In this document: positions 16,566 to 25,927 of the stretch, in pieces
Layout: each line of letters opens with the position of its first letter
Numbering within the stretch: position 1 is the stretch's first letter
NCBI RefSeq assembly: GCF_018614195.1
Contig: NZ_JAGGOT010000023.1
Location: forward strand, 124,001 to 188,000
Length of the DNA: 64,000 nucleotides
Origin: Streptomyces sp. ISL-43
GTDB lineage: Bacteria > Actinomycetota > Actinomycetes > Streptomycetales > Streptomycetaceae
Direction: 5' to 3'
Translations under genes and position numbers: made by a program
Notes under the pieces: model-generated
What the model saw: only the letters and a program-made list of their open reading frames with translations
What the model was told of the DNA's origin: nothing
Database searches by the model: none

Positions 16566-17090
16566 TCAGAGCCGCGCCCGGGTCGCCTCCAGAAGCCGCA
16601 CGACCGAGGTGTCGGCCACCGCCGCCACCTCCTCGTACGGGAACCAGCGCAGGTCCAGCGACTCGTCGCTGATCGCTTCGACCGCCTCGGCGGGCGCCAG
16701 CGCCGCGTACTGCACGTCCAGGTGCCAGTTGCACGGCGCCGGGATCGGATGCCGGTCGAGGCGCACCGGACCGCCGGGCAGCAGCGTCAGCCCGTCGGCG
16801 ATGCCCGACTCCTCGACGGCCTCGCGCAGGGCGGCCCCGGCGAGCGTGGTGTCACCGGGCTCGCAGTGCCCGCCCATCTGCAGCCACATGCCGAGCTTCT
16901 TGTGCAGGGTCAGCAGTACGCGGCCCCGCGCCGGGTCGATCACCAGCGCGCTGCCCGTGATGTGACCGGCACGGCAGGGCTTGTAGACCCCGTCCGGGTG
17001 CGCGGCCAGGTGTTCCAGATACAGGTCGCGCAGCTCGGGCTGGTCCTCGTACGCCTTCAGGACCGCCGCCGCGTCGTCGTGCAGGCTCAC
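16566..17090 (-). CDS. NUDIX hydrolase
   Basis: A 174-residue NUDIX protein. The box is MGGHCEPGD through REAVEESG, preceded by LLTLHKKLGMWLQ. A C-terminal region (ISDESLDLRWFPYEE) is typical of small NUDIX families. The GTG start shares GTGA with the stop of the upstream metalloprotease-like gene, so translation is coupled. The substrate is not readable. Confidence 0.88.
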   Translation of the reverse strand: MSLHDDAAAVLKAYEDQPELRDLYLEHLAAHPDGVYKPCRAGHITGSALVIDPARGRVLLTLHKKLGMWLQMGGHCEPGDTTLAGAALREAVEESGIADGLTLLPGGPVRLDRHPIPAPCNWHLDVQYAALAPAEAVEAISDESLDLRWFPYEEVAAVADTSVVRLLEATRARL

Positions 17091-18490
17091 TTCTCGTCTT
17101 CGCCGTCCTGCTCGCGCTTCTGGGCGGCCTCGCCGAGCATCTTGTCGATCTCGGAGAAGTCCAGCTGCTCGCGGTGCACGAACCCGTCCGGGTCGTCCAG
17201 GTCGGAGGCGGTCGGCAGCATGTCCGGGTGCTCCCACAGCCCGTCGCGCCCGTCCACGCCGCGCGCGTCGGTGAGCGAGGCCCACAGCCGCGAGGCGTCG
17301 CGCAGCCGGCGCGGCCGCAGCTCCAGCCCGATCAGCGTCGCGAAGGTCTGCTCGGCCGGGCCGCCGGAGGCACGCCGCCGGCGCATGGTCTCGCGCATGG
17401 CGTCCGCCGAGGTCAGCCGGGGCTTGGCCGCCTCGTGCACGACCGCGTCGACCCAGCCCTCGACCAGCGCGAGCGCCGTCTCCAGGCGGGCCAGCGCGGC
17501 CTTCTGCTCGGGGGTGTCCTGCGGCTGGAACATGCCGCCCTGGAGGGCTTCCTGCAGCTGCTCCGGATTCGACGGGTCGAGCTGGCCGACCACGTCCTCC
17601 AGCTTGGAGGTGTCGACCTTGATGCCCCGCGCGTACCCCTCGACCGCGCCGAAGAGGTGCGAGCGCAGCCACGGCACGTGCGCGAAGAGACGCGCGTGGG
17701 CGGCCTCGCGCAGCGCCAGGTACAGCCGGACCTCGTCCGAGGAGACGCTCAGGTCCTTGCCGAAGCTCTCGATGTTCAGCGGCAGCAGGGCGGCCTTGCC
17801 GGCCGGTCCCAGCGGCAGGCCGATGTCGGTCGAGCCGACGACCTCGCCCGCGAGGGTGCCCACGGCCTGGCCGATCTGCTGGCCGAACATGGCCCCGCCC
17901 ATGGAGCGCATCATGCCGAGCAGCGGGCCCGCCATGGCCTGCATCTCCTCGGGCAGGACGCCGCCCATGGCCGCGCCGACGCGCTCGGCGACCGGGTCCA
18001 CGAGCTCCTTCCACACCGGGAGGGTCGCCTCGACCCATTCGGCGCGGCTCCACGCGACGGCCGTCGCGGCGCCCGACGGCAGCGAGGTGACGTCGTCCAG
18101 CCAGTGGTCGGCGAGGCGCATGGCCTCCTCGACCGCGGACTTCTCGGCGATGCCGACGCTGGCGTCCTTGACCCCGTCCGAGGTGCCCTGCGCCACGGTC
18201 TGGCGGGCGATGTCCTTGGCCATGTCCCAGTTGACCGGGCCGCCCTCGTAGCTCAGCATCTGGCCGAGCTGCTGGAAGGCCGCGCCCAGGTCGTTCGGGT
18301 TCATCGAGCCGAACATCGCCGCGAACGGGTTGTCGGCGCCGCCCGGGCCGCCGGCGCCGCCGGGCAGGCCCGCGCCGAAACCGAGCGGATTCGGGCCGCC
18401 CTGACCTCCCTGATTGCCCTTCTTCTTGCCTTCGTCGCCGTTGTCCGGCTCCTCAGGCGGAAGGCCGAATCCGAATGGGGTGTCGCTCAC
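17087..18490 (-). CDS. Zincin-like DUF2342 family protein
   Basis: A 467-residue actinobacterial DUF2342 'zinc-dependent metalloprotease/hydrolase' family member. The N-terminus (residues 1-60) is Gly/Asn/Lys-rich and disordered. The core has FGQQIGQAVGTLAGEVVG, then the degenerate zincin-like helix LREAAHARLFAHVPWL, where the first His of HExxH is Arg; peptidase activity is therefore doubtful. The GTG at 18490 has GAGGAAA upstream. It is divergent from the SDR gene and coupled to the NUDIX gene. Confidence 0.8.
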   Translation of the reverse strand: MSDTPFGFGLPPEEPDNGDEGKKKGNQGGQGGPNPLGFGAGLPGGAGGPGGADNPFAAMFGSMNPNDLGAAFQQLGQMLSYEGGPVNWDMAKDIARQTVAQGTSDGVKDASVGIAEKSAVEEAMRLADHWLDDVTSLPSGAATAVAWSRAEWVEATLPVWKELVDPVAERVGAAMGGVLPEEMQAMAGPLLGMMRSMGGAMFGQQIGQAVGTLAGEVVGSTDIGLPLGPAGKAALLPLNIESFGKDLSVSSDEVRLYLALREAAHARLFAHVPWLRSHLFGAVEGYARGIKVDTSKLEDVVGQLDPSNPEQLQEALQGGMFQPQDTPEQKAALARLETALALVEGWVDAVVHEAAKPRLTSADAMRETMRRRRASGGPAEQTFATLIGLELRPRRLRDASRLWASLTDARGVDGRDGLWEHPDMLPTASDLDDPDGFVHREQLDFSEIDKMLGEAAQKREQDGEDEK

Positions 18491-18682
18491 GGGTTTCCTC
18501 GGCTCGTAGGGCCGCCGGCGGGGGCCGGCGGGCAATGGTCGGACGACACCACCCAGCGTAGACACCAGACCCGCTTCCGGGCTCGGTGCTCCGTCGACTC
18601 CCGGGCTGCGGCAGGATGGACATCACCTGGTAGGTACGCGTCACGGCGCGTCCCTACTGAAGACAACCGCTGGAGACGCCTG

Positions 18683-19876
18683 GTGAGTTCCCCAGATCCG
18701 CACGCTTTGGACAATCACGGCTCGGACGAGCACGGCCGAGAGCCGCACGAGGCCGAAAGCCGCGCTGAGCACGGTGACGGCGCCCAGGGCGTTCGCCAGC
18801 CGCGAAACCCGGACGGTTCCGTGCGGCGCAGCCCCGTGATCGCCGTGACCGGCGCCGCGTCGGGTGTCGGCGCCGCGCTGGTGAGCAGGCTGGCCGCGTC
18901 CGACGAGGTCAAGCAGGTCGTCGCGATCGACGAGCGGCGCGGGGACTGCGCGGCCGCGCAGTGGCACCTCCTGGACGTACGGGACCCCGCGATCGCCGAG
19001 AAACTGCGCGGCGCGGACGTCGTCGTGCACCTGGCGCTCGACCTCGACCTGGAGACGGACCCGGCGGCCCGTACGGCGTACAACGTGCGGGGGACCCAGA
19101 CCGTGCTCACCGCCGCCGCGGCGGCCGGCGTGCACCGGGTCGTGCTCTGCACCTCGGCGATGGTCTACGGGGCCCTGCCGGACAACGACATCCCGCTCTC
19201 CGAGGACGCCGAGCTGCGGGCCACCGCCGAGGCGACCGGCGTCGGCGACCTGCTGGAGATCGAGCGCCTGGGCCGCCGGGCGCCGCGCGCCCACCCCGGC
19301 CTGAACGTCACCGTGGTCCGCCCGGCCGTGCTGGTCGGCGGCACGGACACCGCGCTGACCCGGTACTTCGAGTCCCCGCGCCTGCTGGTGGTGGCCGGGT
19401 CCCGCCCGACCTGGCAGTTCTGCCACGTGGAGGACCTGGTCAGCGCGCTGGAGTACGCGGCGCTGGAGAAGGTCGAGGGCGAGCTGGCGGTGGGCTGCGA
19501 GGGCTGGCTGGAGCAGGAGGAGGTCGAGGAGCTGAGCGGGATCCGCCGCATGGAGCTCCCGTCCGCCGTCGCCCTGGGCGCGGCGGCCCGGCTGCACCGG
19601 ATCGGCCTGACCCCGTCCCCGGCCGGGGACCTGGCGTACACGATGCATCCGTGGGTGGTCAGCGTCAGCGGGCTGCACGCGGCGGGCTGGCGGCCGCGCT
19701 GGACCAACGAGGAGGTGCTGGCGGAGCTCCTCCAGGAGGTCGCGGGCCGGCACACGGTCGCGGGTCGCAGGCTGGGGCGCAAGGACGCCACCGCGGCGGG
19801 TGCGGCGGGTGCGACGGTCGCGCTGCTGGGCGCCGCCGCCGTGGTCCGCGCGGCCCGCAGGCGCCGGGGGATCTGA
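18683..19876 (+). CDS. SDR-type NAD-dependent epimerase/dehydratase-like protein
   Basis: A 397-residue extended-SDR protein. After about 50 charged, low-complexity residues (HGSDEHGREPHEAE) comes the Rossmann motif VTGAASGVGAAL. Next are DVVVHLA, SAMVYG in place of a classical YxxxK, and RPAVLVGG. The C-terminus has a hydrophobic helix (AAGAAGATVALLGAAAVV) and an Arg-rich end (RAARRRRG), so it is probably membrane-anchored. The GTG at 18683 has TGGAGA upstream. The substrate is unknown. Confidence 0.8.
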   Translation: MSSPDPHALDNHGSDEHGREPHEAESRAEHGDGAQGVRQPRNPDGSVRRSPVIAVTGAASGVGAALVSRLAASDEVKQVVAIDERRGDCAAAQWHLLDVRDPAIAEKLRGADVVVHLALDLDLETDPAARTAYNVRGTQTVLTAAAAAGVHRVVLCTSAMVYGALPDNDIPLSEDAELRATAEATGVGDLLEIERLGRRAPRAHPGLNVTVVRPAVLVGGTDTALTRYFESPRLLVVAGSRPTWQFCHVEDLVSALEYAALEKVEGELAVGCEGWLEQEEVEELSGIRRMELPSAVALGAAARLHRIGLTPSPAGDLAYTMHPWVVSVSGLHAAGWRPRWTNEEVLAELLQEVAGRHTVAGRRLGRKDATAAGAAGATVALLGAAAVVRAARRRRGI

Positions 19877-19878
19877 CG

Positions 19879-19903
19879 GGTCCCGGGGCTCCGCCCCGGA
19901 CCC
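19879..19903 (+). terminator. Terminator after the SDR gene
   Basis: GGGTC(C)CGGGG and CCCCGGACCC form a stem with one bulge just after the stop codon. Confidence 0.55.
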
Positions 19904-20013
19904 GCGCCCCGAAGCCGGCGGGGCCGGATTGGTAGGAGGCTCCCAAGGGCGGGGGTGTGGCCCTGGCGAATCGGCTATTCCGCCGCGTCAGCGGCTAGGG
20001 CACGATGGAAGGT

Positions 20014-20475
20014 ATGGCACCGCACTTCGACCACCCCGGCGAGCAGGCCGCTTCGGACCCGATCCGGCTGCTCGAAATCCGTGACACCCCGCTCTCGATC
20101 GACGAGGTCTTCCAGGCCGTCGGCGACGACGCGACGGGTGGTACGACGCTCTTCGTCGGCACGGTGCGCAACCACGACAGCGGAGCGGACGTCGACCAGC
20201 TCGGCTACTCCTGCCATCCGTCGGCCGAGGCCGAGATGCGCCGCGTCGCCGAGCGCGTCGTGGCGAAGTACCCGGTCCGGGCCCTCGCCGCCGTCCACCG
20301 TGTCGGCGATCTCGCCGTCGGCGACCTCGCGGTCGTCGTGGCCGTCTCCTGCCCGCACCGGGGCGAGGCCTTCGAGGCCTGCCGGATGCTGATCGACGAC
20401 CTCAAGCACGAGGTTCCGATCTGGAAGCACCAGACGTTCGCGGACGGTACGGAGGAGTGGGTCGGCGCCTGCTGA
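20014..20475 (+). CDS. moaE: Molybdopterin synthase catalytic subunit MoaE
   Basis: A 153-residue MoaE, which with thiocarboxylated MoaD makes molybdopterin from cyclic pyranopterin monophosphate. Active-site features are FVGTVRNHD (Arg), HRVGDLAVGD, SCPHRGEAF and the two lysines in DLKHEVPIWKHQ. The start is uncertain: ATG 20014 (MAPHFDHPG) lies behind a TAGGGC that could be a -10 element, and ATG 20005 would add three residues. No moaD is adjacent. Confidence 0.9.
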   Translation: MAPHFDHPGEQAASDPIRLLEIRDTPLSIDEVFQAVGDDATGGTTLFVGTVRNHDSGADVDQLGYSCHPSAEAEMRRVAERVVAKYPVRALAAVHRVGDLAVGDLAVVVAVSCPHRGEAFEACRMLIDDLKHEVPIWKHQTFADGTEEWVGAC

Positions 20476-20599
20476 CCCTGCCAGACCGCTCGTTTTGCCC
20501 CATTCGGACGCGCAACACGCCCTCGATTTGCGTAACCCCCTCCCGGGTACCAGCGTTGAAGCCACCAACAACACGTACTTCGGGGTAGGAGGCACGCCC

Positions 20600-20803
20600 A
20601 TGGCGTCACTGGCGTGGTTGCTGATTCCGCTGTTCGCCGCGGTCGGAGCGGCGATATGGGGCAGCTGGGCGGCACGCGACCGTACATCCGGTGACATATC
20701 CGAGCTCGCGGGATACGCGAGATTCCGGGAAGCGATGGGCAAGGCCGAACAGACCCGGGCGAAGGCGGACGCGCACTCCGGCTCCGGCTCCGACGCCGTC
20801 TGA
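20600..20803 (+). CDS. Small single-pass membrane protein
   Basis: A 67-residue protein with one N-terminal transmembrane helix (LAWLLIPLFAAVGAAIWGSW) and a basic, soluble C-terminus. The ATG at 20600 has a perfect TAGGAGG seven bases upstream. It is located directly before the YlbL protease gene (66-base gap), so it may act with it. The function is unknown. Confidence 0.75.
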   Translation: MASLAWLLIPLFAAVGAAIWGSWAARDRTSGDISELAGYARFREAMGKAEQTRAKADAHSGSGSDAV

Positions 20804-20869
20804 GGCGCCCGGCCCCTTACGGACCGGCCCCGCAGGCCGCCCGTCAGGGCCGTCCCGTACTGTCGATCC

Positions 20870-21958
20870 ATGCCACGCCGCACTGCGACGATGCTCGCTT
20901 CCACCCTCATGCTCTTCGCCCTGCTCTGCGCAGGGGTGTTCATGAAGGTCCCGTACTCCGAGATGAGTCCGGGCCCGACCGTGAACACGCTCGGGGACTC
21001 GCACGGCGAGCCGGTCCTGAACATCTCGGGGCGCAAGACGTACCCGACCACCGGGCATCTGAACATGACGACGGTCCGCGTCACCGGCGCGGACTACGAC
21101 ATGAACCTGCTGGAAGCGGTGTACGGCTGGGCGGCCGGCGACAACATCGTCGTACCGCACGAGAACCTGTACCCGAACGGCAAGACGGACCGGGAGTCCA
21201 CGCAGGAGAACGCCGAGGAGTTCAGCCAGTCGCAGGAGAGCGCCAAGGTGGCCGCCCTCAAGCAGCTCGGCATCCCGGTCTCCGCCCGAGTGATCGTCGC
21301 CACCGTGGTCAAGGGCAGCCCCTCCGAGGGCAAGCTGCACGCCGGCGACGTGATCAAGGCCGTGGACGGCACCCCCGTCAACGCCCCCGGGGACGTGGCC
21401 AAGCTCGTCACCAAGCACAAGCCCGGCGAGCCGGTCGAATTCACCATCGTGCCCGCCGCCGAGGCCGCCGAGGCCGAGAAGGCGAACCGCGAGCCCACCG
21501 CCACGACGAAGGTCACGATCACCGCGGGCAAGGCGGAGGACGACGGTCACGCCATCGTCGGCATCCGGGCCGACACCGACCACACCCTCCCGTTCACGAT
21601 CGACATCAAGCTCGCCGACGTCGGCGGCCCCAGCGCCGGCCTGATGTTCGCGCTCGGCATCGTCGACAAGCTCACCCCGGAGGACCTGACCGGCGGCAAG
21701 TTCATCGCAGGCACCGGCACCATCGACGACGCCGGCAAGGTCGGCCCGATCGGCGGCATCCAGATGAAGACCATCGGTGCCCGCCAGGCCGGCGCCCAGT
21801 ACTTCCTGACGCCCGCCGAGAACTGCGCCTCCGCCGCGACGAACGTGCCCGACGGGCTGACGCTGGTGAAGGTCTCCACCATCGACGACGCGGTGAAGGC
21901 ACTGGAGAAGATCGGCAAGGGGGACACGGCCGGACTGACGCAGTGCGCCACGTCCTGA
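20870..21958 (+). CDS. YlbL-type PDZ-Lon (S16) membrane protease
   Basis: A 362-residue protease with an N-terminal transmembrane anchor (residues 6-25), a PDZ domain (about 130-200, VVKGSPSEGKLHAGDVIKAV) and a C-terminal Lon-type S16 domain. The catalytic Ser is in DVGGPSAGLMFALG and the Lys is in PIGGIQMKTIGA. The active site faces the outside by analogy with YlbL. This is the syntenic partner of the UPF0182 gene, as in mycobacteria (Rv3194c-Rv3193c). Confidence 0.9.
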   Translation: MPRRTATMLASTLMLFALLCAGVFMKVPYSEMSPGPTVNTLGDSHGEPVLNISGRKTYPTTGHLNMTTVRVTGADYDMNLLEAVYGWAAGDNIVVPHENLYPNGKTDRESTQENAEEFSQSQESAKVAALKQLGIPVSARVIVATVVKGSPSEGKLHAGDVIKAVDGTPVNAPGDVAKLVTKHKPGEPVEFTIVPAAEAAEAEKANREPTATTKVTITAGKAEDDGHAIVGIRADTDHTLPFTIDIKLADVGGPSAGLMFALGIVDKLTPEDLTGGKFIAGTGTIDDAGKVGPIGGIQMKTIGARQAGAQYFLTPAENCASAATNVPDGLTLVKVSTIDDAVKALEKIGKGDTAGLTQCATS

Positions 21959-21989
21959 CCGCGTCCCCGCGCCCCGCCCGCCGGCCGGG

Positions 21990-22553
21990 CTAGTCGAGGA
22001 AGGTGGCGGACAGCGCCTCGGCGAGCCCCGGCACCAGGGTCGCGCCGGTCAGCACCTCGCTCGCCGAGTCCTTCTCCCGCAGCCGTACGGCCGACTCCCG
22101 AGATCCGTCGCGCAGGACGCCCACGGTCAGCCGCACCTCCTGCCGGTCCGGGTGGGCGGCGACCCACTTGGCCAGCTGCTTGTCATTGAGCCCCTCCGGT
22201 ACGGAGGACTCCGCGGACGGCGGCAGCATCAGGCGCTCCACGGTCAGCGCGCAGCCGAGGATCGACGGGGGCCAGGCGATCGTTCCCAGGAACTTGTCCA
22301 GCGGGGTCCCGGCCGGCACCTCGTCCTGCTCGATCGGGGTGAGCTGGTTCTTGCCCGTGTCGTCCTGGTCGAGGCCGAGCTGGCGGGCGACTCCCGGCGC
22401 CTCCTTGCGCAGCTTGGCCGTGTCGACCAGGGCGAAGAGACGGGCGGGCTTGTCCCAGCCGAGGGTGGAGGCGTACTCGTCGATTTCGAGGACGGCACGG
22501 GTCAGCGGGCTTGCCGCCATAGGGGTGCCGGGGGACGGCGAAAGGTTGGACAT
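21990..22553 (-). CDS. PPA1309 family protein
   Basis: A 187-residue actinobacterial protein of unknown function (motifs ALVDTAKLRKEAPGVARQLG, PSILGCALTVERLMLPP, WVAAHPDRQEVRL). The ATG at 22553 has AGGA eight bases upstream; ATG at 22562 would add three residues. It diverges from the UPF0182 gene, and the close partnership is conserved in actinobacteria. Confidence 0.82.
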   Translation of the reverse strand: MSNLSPSPGTPMAASPLTRAVLEIDEYASTLGWDKPARLFALVDTAKLRKEAPGVARQLGLDQDDTGKNQLTPIEQDEVPAGTPLDKFLGTIAWPPSILGCALTVERLMLPPSAESSVPEGLNDKQLAKWVAAHPDRQEVRLTVGVLRDGSRESAVRLREKDSASEVLTGATLVPGLAEALSATFLD

Positions 22554-22698
22554 GGACAACATCCTGCCCCCTTTCCCCCGGATACCGGGAACTGACTAAA
22601 GCCTCAGTAAGTTGCATGAGTGGGCTCTACGATCGGGGGCCCATGCTTTGAAGAAATCTCAGCATCACTTCCACACAGCGACTTTCGAGGTGCGCACC

Positions 22699-25593
22699 TT
22701 GGCTTTCCAGATGCCGGACCGCGGCGGAGGCCCCTCCGGGCCACGGATGAGAGTCGGCCGCCCGTCCCGGCGCGCCCGGACTCTTCTGATGACCTTGGGC
22801 GTCCTGGCCGTCCTGGCCATGGCGTTCATCATGTTCGCCGGCTTCTGGACGGACTGGCTCTGGTTCCGCTCCGTCAAGTACTCCACCGTCTTCACCACCA
22901 CCCTGTGGACCAAGGTCGGCCTCTTCGCCGTCTTCGGCCTGCTGATGGCCGGTGCCGTCGGGCTGAACATCTGGCTGGCCCACCGGCTCCGGCCGCCGCT
23001 CAGCGCGATGTCGATGGAGCAGCAGAGCCTCGACCGCTACCGGATGAGCGTGGCGCCGTACCGCACGTGGCTGCTCCTGGGCGTCTCCGCGCTGGTCGGC
23101 CTGATCGCGGGCGCCTCGGCGGCGGGCCAGTGGAAGACCTGGCTGATGTATGTGAACGGGGTGCCCTTCGGGCAGAAGGACCCCCAGTTCAACCTGGACG
23201 TGTCGTTCTACACCTTCGACCTGCCCTGGTACCGCTTCCTGCTCGGCTTCGGCTTCGCCGCCGCCGTGCTCTCGGTGATCGCCGCCGCCGTCGTGCACTA
23301 CCTCTACGGTGGACTGCGCGTCACGAGCCCGGGTGCGCGGGCGACCGCCGCGGCGACCGGCCACCTGTCGGTGCTGCTCGGTCTCTTCGTCACGCTCAAG
23401 GCGGTCGCGTACTGGCTCGACCGGTACGGCCTCGCCGTGAAGTCCAGCGACTTCAAGGCCGCGGACAACTGGACCGGCCTGCGGTACGTCGACGCCAACG
23501 CCTACCTGCCGGCCAAGACGATCCTCGTGGCCATCGCGGCGATCTGCGCGGTGCTGTTCTTCGCGACGCTGTGGCGGCGCACCTGGCAGCTCCCGGTCAT
23601 CGGCTTCGGCCTGATGGTCCTCTCGGCGATCCTGATCGGCGGGCTGTATCCGGCGATCGTGCAGAAGTTCCAGGTCCAGCCGAACGAGCAGGCCAAGGAA
23701 TCCCCGTACGTCGAGAAGAACATCAAGGCGACGCGCGACGCCTACGGGGTCGCCGGCACGGACGTGACGGACTACGCGGGCGTCCCGGCCGAGGGGACCG
23801 ACAAGGCCAAGCTGCGCAAGGCGGCCGACACGACCGCCAGCATCCGCCTCCTCGACCCGAACATCGTCTCCCCGGCCTTCCAGCAGCTCCAGCAGGTCAA
23901 GGGCTACTACGCCTTCCCCTCGACGCTCGCCGTCGACCGGTACAGCGGCCAGGACACGGTCATCGGTCTGCGCGAGCTGAACATCGGCGGCATCCCGAAG
24001 AACAACTGGATCAACGACCACTTCAAGTACACCCACGGCTACGGCGTGGTCGCGGCCAAGGGCACCACCGTCGGAGACCAGGGAGCCCCGGACTTCACCC
24101 AGTCCGACCTCCCCTCCAAGGGGATGTTCGGCACGGACTTCGAGCAGCGGGTCTACTACGGCGAGCAGACGAAGCAGTACTCGATCGTCGGCGGACCGCA
24201 GAAGGAGCTCGACTACTCGGACGACAAGGGCGAGAAGGAGACGAGCTACAAGGGCGACTCCGGCGTCAACCTCGACAACCCGGTCAACCGCGCCGCGTAC
24301 GCGCTCGCCTTCAGCGAACCGCAGATCCTGTACTCCGGCGCCATCGGCGAGGGCTCGCGGATCCTGTACAACCGCACGCCCAAGGAGCGCGTCGAGGCCG
24401 TCGCCCCCTGGCTGACCATCGACGGCGCCCCGTACCCGGCGGTCATCGACGGCCGGATCAAGTGGATCGTCGACGCCTACACGACGACCAACGGCTACCC
24501 CTACGCCTCGCGCACCACGCTGGGCGAGAGCACCCACGACTCGCTGACGAACAACCAGCGCGCGGTGGTGGCCCAGGAGAACCAGGTCAACTACATCCGC
24601 AACTCGGTGAAGGCCACCGTCGACGCGTACGACGGCACGGTCGACCTGTACCAGTGGGACACCGAGGACCCGATCCTCAAGACGTGGATGAAGGCGTTCC
24701 CGGGCACGGTCAAGGCCAAGGGCGAGATCTCCAAGACGCTCATGGACCACATCCGCTACCCGCAGGACCTCTTCAAGGTCCAGCGCGAGCTGCTGACCCG
24801 GTACCACGTCACCGACCCGCAGACCTTCCTCAGCGGCAGTGAGGCCTGGGCCGTCCCGGACGACCCGACGACCAAGGCCGGCACGGCGGTCCCGCCGTAC
24901 TACCAGTCGATGAAGATGCCGGGCCAGAAGGAGAAGGACCAGGTCTTCTCGCTCACCACGACGTTCACGCCGAACGAGCGCGACAACCTGAGCGCCTTCA
25001 TGGCGGTCAACGCCGATCCGGGCACCCCGGACTACGGCAAGATCAGAATCCTGAAGCTGCCGACCAGCAAGCCGGTCGACGGCCCCAAGCAGGTGCAGAG
25101 CAAGTTCCAGTCCGAGCCGAAGATCGCCGAATCCATCCGCCTGCTGCGCGGTGGCGACTCCGAGGTCGAGTACGGAAACCTGCTGTCGGTGCCGCTCGAC
25201 GGCGGAATGCTCTACGTCGAGCCGGTGTACGTGCGCAGTTCCGGGCTGAAGTACCCGCTGCTGCGCAAGGTGCTCGTGACCTACGGCGGCCAGACCGCCT
25301 TCGAGGACACCCTCGAGAAGGCGCTGAACGTGGTGTTCGGGGCCGAGGCGCCGACCACGCCGGTCAACCCGCCGACCCCGCCGGGCGACGGCACCACCCC
25401 GCCGCCGACCAGCCAGGACCCGACGGTCAAGGCGGCCCTCGCCGACGCGCAGAAGGCCGTCGAGGATGCCGACAAGGCGCTGAAGGCCGGCGACTGGGCG
25501 GCGTACGGCAAGGCCCAGGGTGACCTGCAGGCCGCGCTGAAGCGGGCGATCGAAGCCGAGGCGAAGCTGACCACGCCCAAGCCGGCCGGATAG
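22699..25593 (+). CDS. UPF0182 family large membrane protein
   Basis: A 964-residue protein. About seven N-terminal membrane helices lie in the first 340 residues. A large extracytoplasmic domain follows ([23 protein letters not shown]), with a Pro/Thr-rich segment and a coiled-coil-like C-terminus ([19 protein letters not shown]). TTG at 22699 ([11 protein letters not shown]) has GAGG eight bases upstream and is preferred; ATG at 22711 is the alternative. The function is unknown. The neighbour is a PDZ-Lon protease, as elsewhere in actinobacteria. Confidence 0.88.
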   Translation: MAFQMPDRGGGPSGPRMRVGRPSRRARTLLMTLGVLAVLAMAFIMFAGFWTDWLWFRSVKYSTVFTTTLWTKVGLFAVFGLLMAGAVGLNIWLAHRLRPPLSAMSMEQQSLDRYRMSVAPYRTWLLLGVSALVGLIAGASAAGQWKTWLMYVNGVPFGQKDPQFNLDVSFYTFDLPWYRFLLGFGFAAAVLSVIAAAVVHYLYGGLRVTSPGARATAAATGHLSVLLGLFVTLKAVAYWLDRYGLAVKSSDFKAADNWTGLRYVDANAYLPAKTILVAIAAICAVLFFATLWRRTWQLPVIGFGLMVLSAILIGGLYPAIVQKFQVQPNEQAKESPYVEKNIKATRDAYGVAGTDVTDYAGVPAEGTDKAKLRKAADTTASIRLLDPNIVSPAFQQLQQVKGYYAFPSTLAVDRYSGQDTVIGLRELNIGGIPKNNWINDHFKYTHGYGVVAAKGTTVGDQGAPDFTQSDLPSKGMFGTDFEQRVYYGEQTKQYSIVGGPQKELDYSDDKGEKETSYKGDSGVNLDNPVNRAAYALAFSEPQILYSGAIGEGSRILYNRTPKERVEAVAPWLTIDGAPYPAVIDGRIKWIVDAYTTTNGYPYASRTTLGESTHDSLTNNQRAVVAQENQVNYIRNSVKATVDAYDGTVDLYQWDTEDPILKTWMKAFPGTVKAKGEISKTLMDHIRYPQDLFKVQRELLTRYHVTDPQTFLSGSEAWAVPDDPTTKAGTAVPPYYQSMKMPGQKEKDQVFSLTTTFTPNERDNLSAFMAVNADPGTPDYGKIRILKLPTSKPVDGPKQVQSKFQSEPKIAESIRLLRGGDSEVEYGNLLSVPLDGGMLYVEPVYVRSSGLKYPLLRKVLVTYGGQTAFEDTLEKALNVVFGAEAPTTPVNPPTPPGDGTTPPPTSQDPTVKAALADAQKAVEDADKALKAGDWAAYGKAQGDLQAALKRAIEAEAKLTTPKPAG

Positions 25594-25604
25594 CGGTAAT
25601 GGCC

Positions 25605-25647
25605 CCACCCCGCGTCGTGATACTGTGGTTTTACCGACGCGGGGTGG
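25605..25647. repeat. 13-bp inverted repeat spanning the tRNA-fMet 5' end
   Basis: CCACCCCGCGTCG (25605-25617) is the exact reverse complement of CGACGCGGGGTGG (25635-25647), and the second arm is the start of the tRNA gene. The 17-base loop contains TACTGT, which may be the -10. The second tRNA-fMet copy has no such arm. Confidence 0.7.
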
Positions 25648-25711
25648 AGCAGCTCGGTAGCTCGCTGGGCTCATAACCCAGAGGTCGCAGGTTCAAATCC
25701 TGTCCCCGCTA
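25638..25711 (+). tRNA. Initiator tRNA-fMet(CAT), copy 1
   Basis: 74 bases with no encoded CCA. The anticodon loop is CTCATAA. The anticodon stem CTGGG/CCCAG carries the three consecutive G-C pairs typical of initiators. The first base C is not Watson-Crick paired with position 72 (T). It is identical to copy 2 at 28168-28241. Confidence 0.96.
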
Positions 25712-25718
25712 CTGAAAA

Positions 25719-25751
25719 CGAAGGCCCGGATCCGATGGATCCGGGCCTTCG
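25719..25751 (+). terminator. Terminator of tRNA-fMet copy 1
   Basis: A perfect 15-bp stem (CGAAGGCCCGGATCC and its complement) with the 3-base loop GAT. Confidence 0.85.
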
Positions 25752-25777
25752 TCATGCCCGGTGCGACCGTGTTTTTC

Positions 25778-25790
25778 ACCGACGCGGGGT
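25778..25790. repeat. Copy of the tRNA-fMet 5' junction
   Basis: ACCGACGCGGGGT, identical to 25633-25645 (bases around the tRNA 5' end), is repeated behind the tRNA terminator, preceded again by a T-rich run. The rest of the 25594-25927 interval holds no gene apart from the tRNA. Confidence 0.6.
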
Positions 25791-25927
25791 CGCTTGGGTC
25801 GCTGGGGTGGGTGAGTTGGGGTGCGAGCGTGTTTGACTTGTCTCTCTGTGGGCATGTCGACAAAACGCTGTAGTGACCTCACTGGCTGCGACATACCAGG
25901 TGTACGCGGGTAGCAGGTGATGCGACG

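Noticed and set aside
20005..20475. MoaE fused to or followed by MoaD.
   Set aside because: The next gene is a one-helix membrane protein without the C-terminal Gly-Gly of MoaD.
22627..25674. A 1015-codon antisense frame over the UPF0182 gene.
   Set aside because: Composition follows the third-codon GC of the real gene; no start signal, no domain.
25778..25790. Partial tRNA repeat as an attachment site of an integrated element.
   Set aside because: Integration sites normally duplicate the tRNA 3' end; here only the 5' end is copied and no integrase or foreign gene is present.
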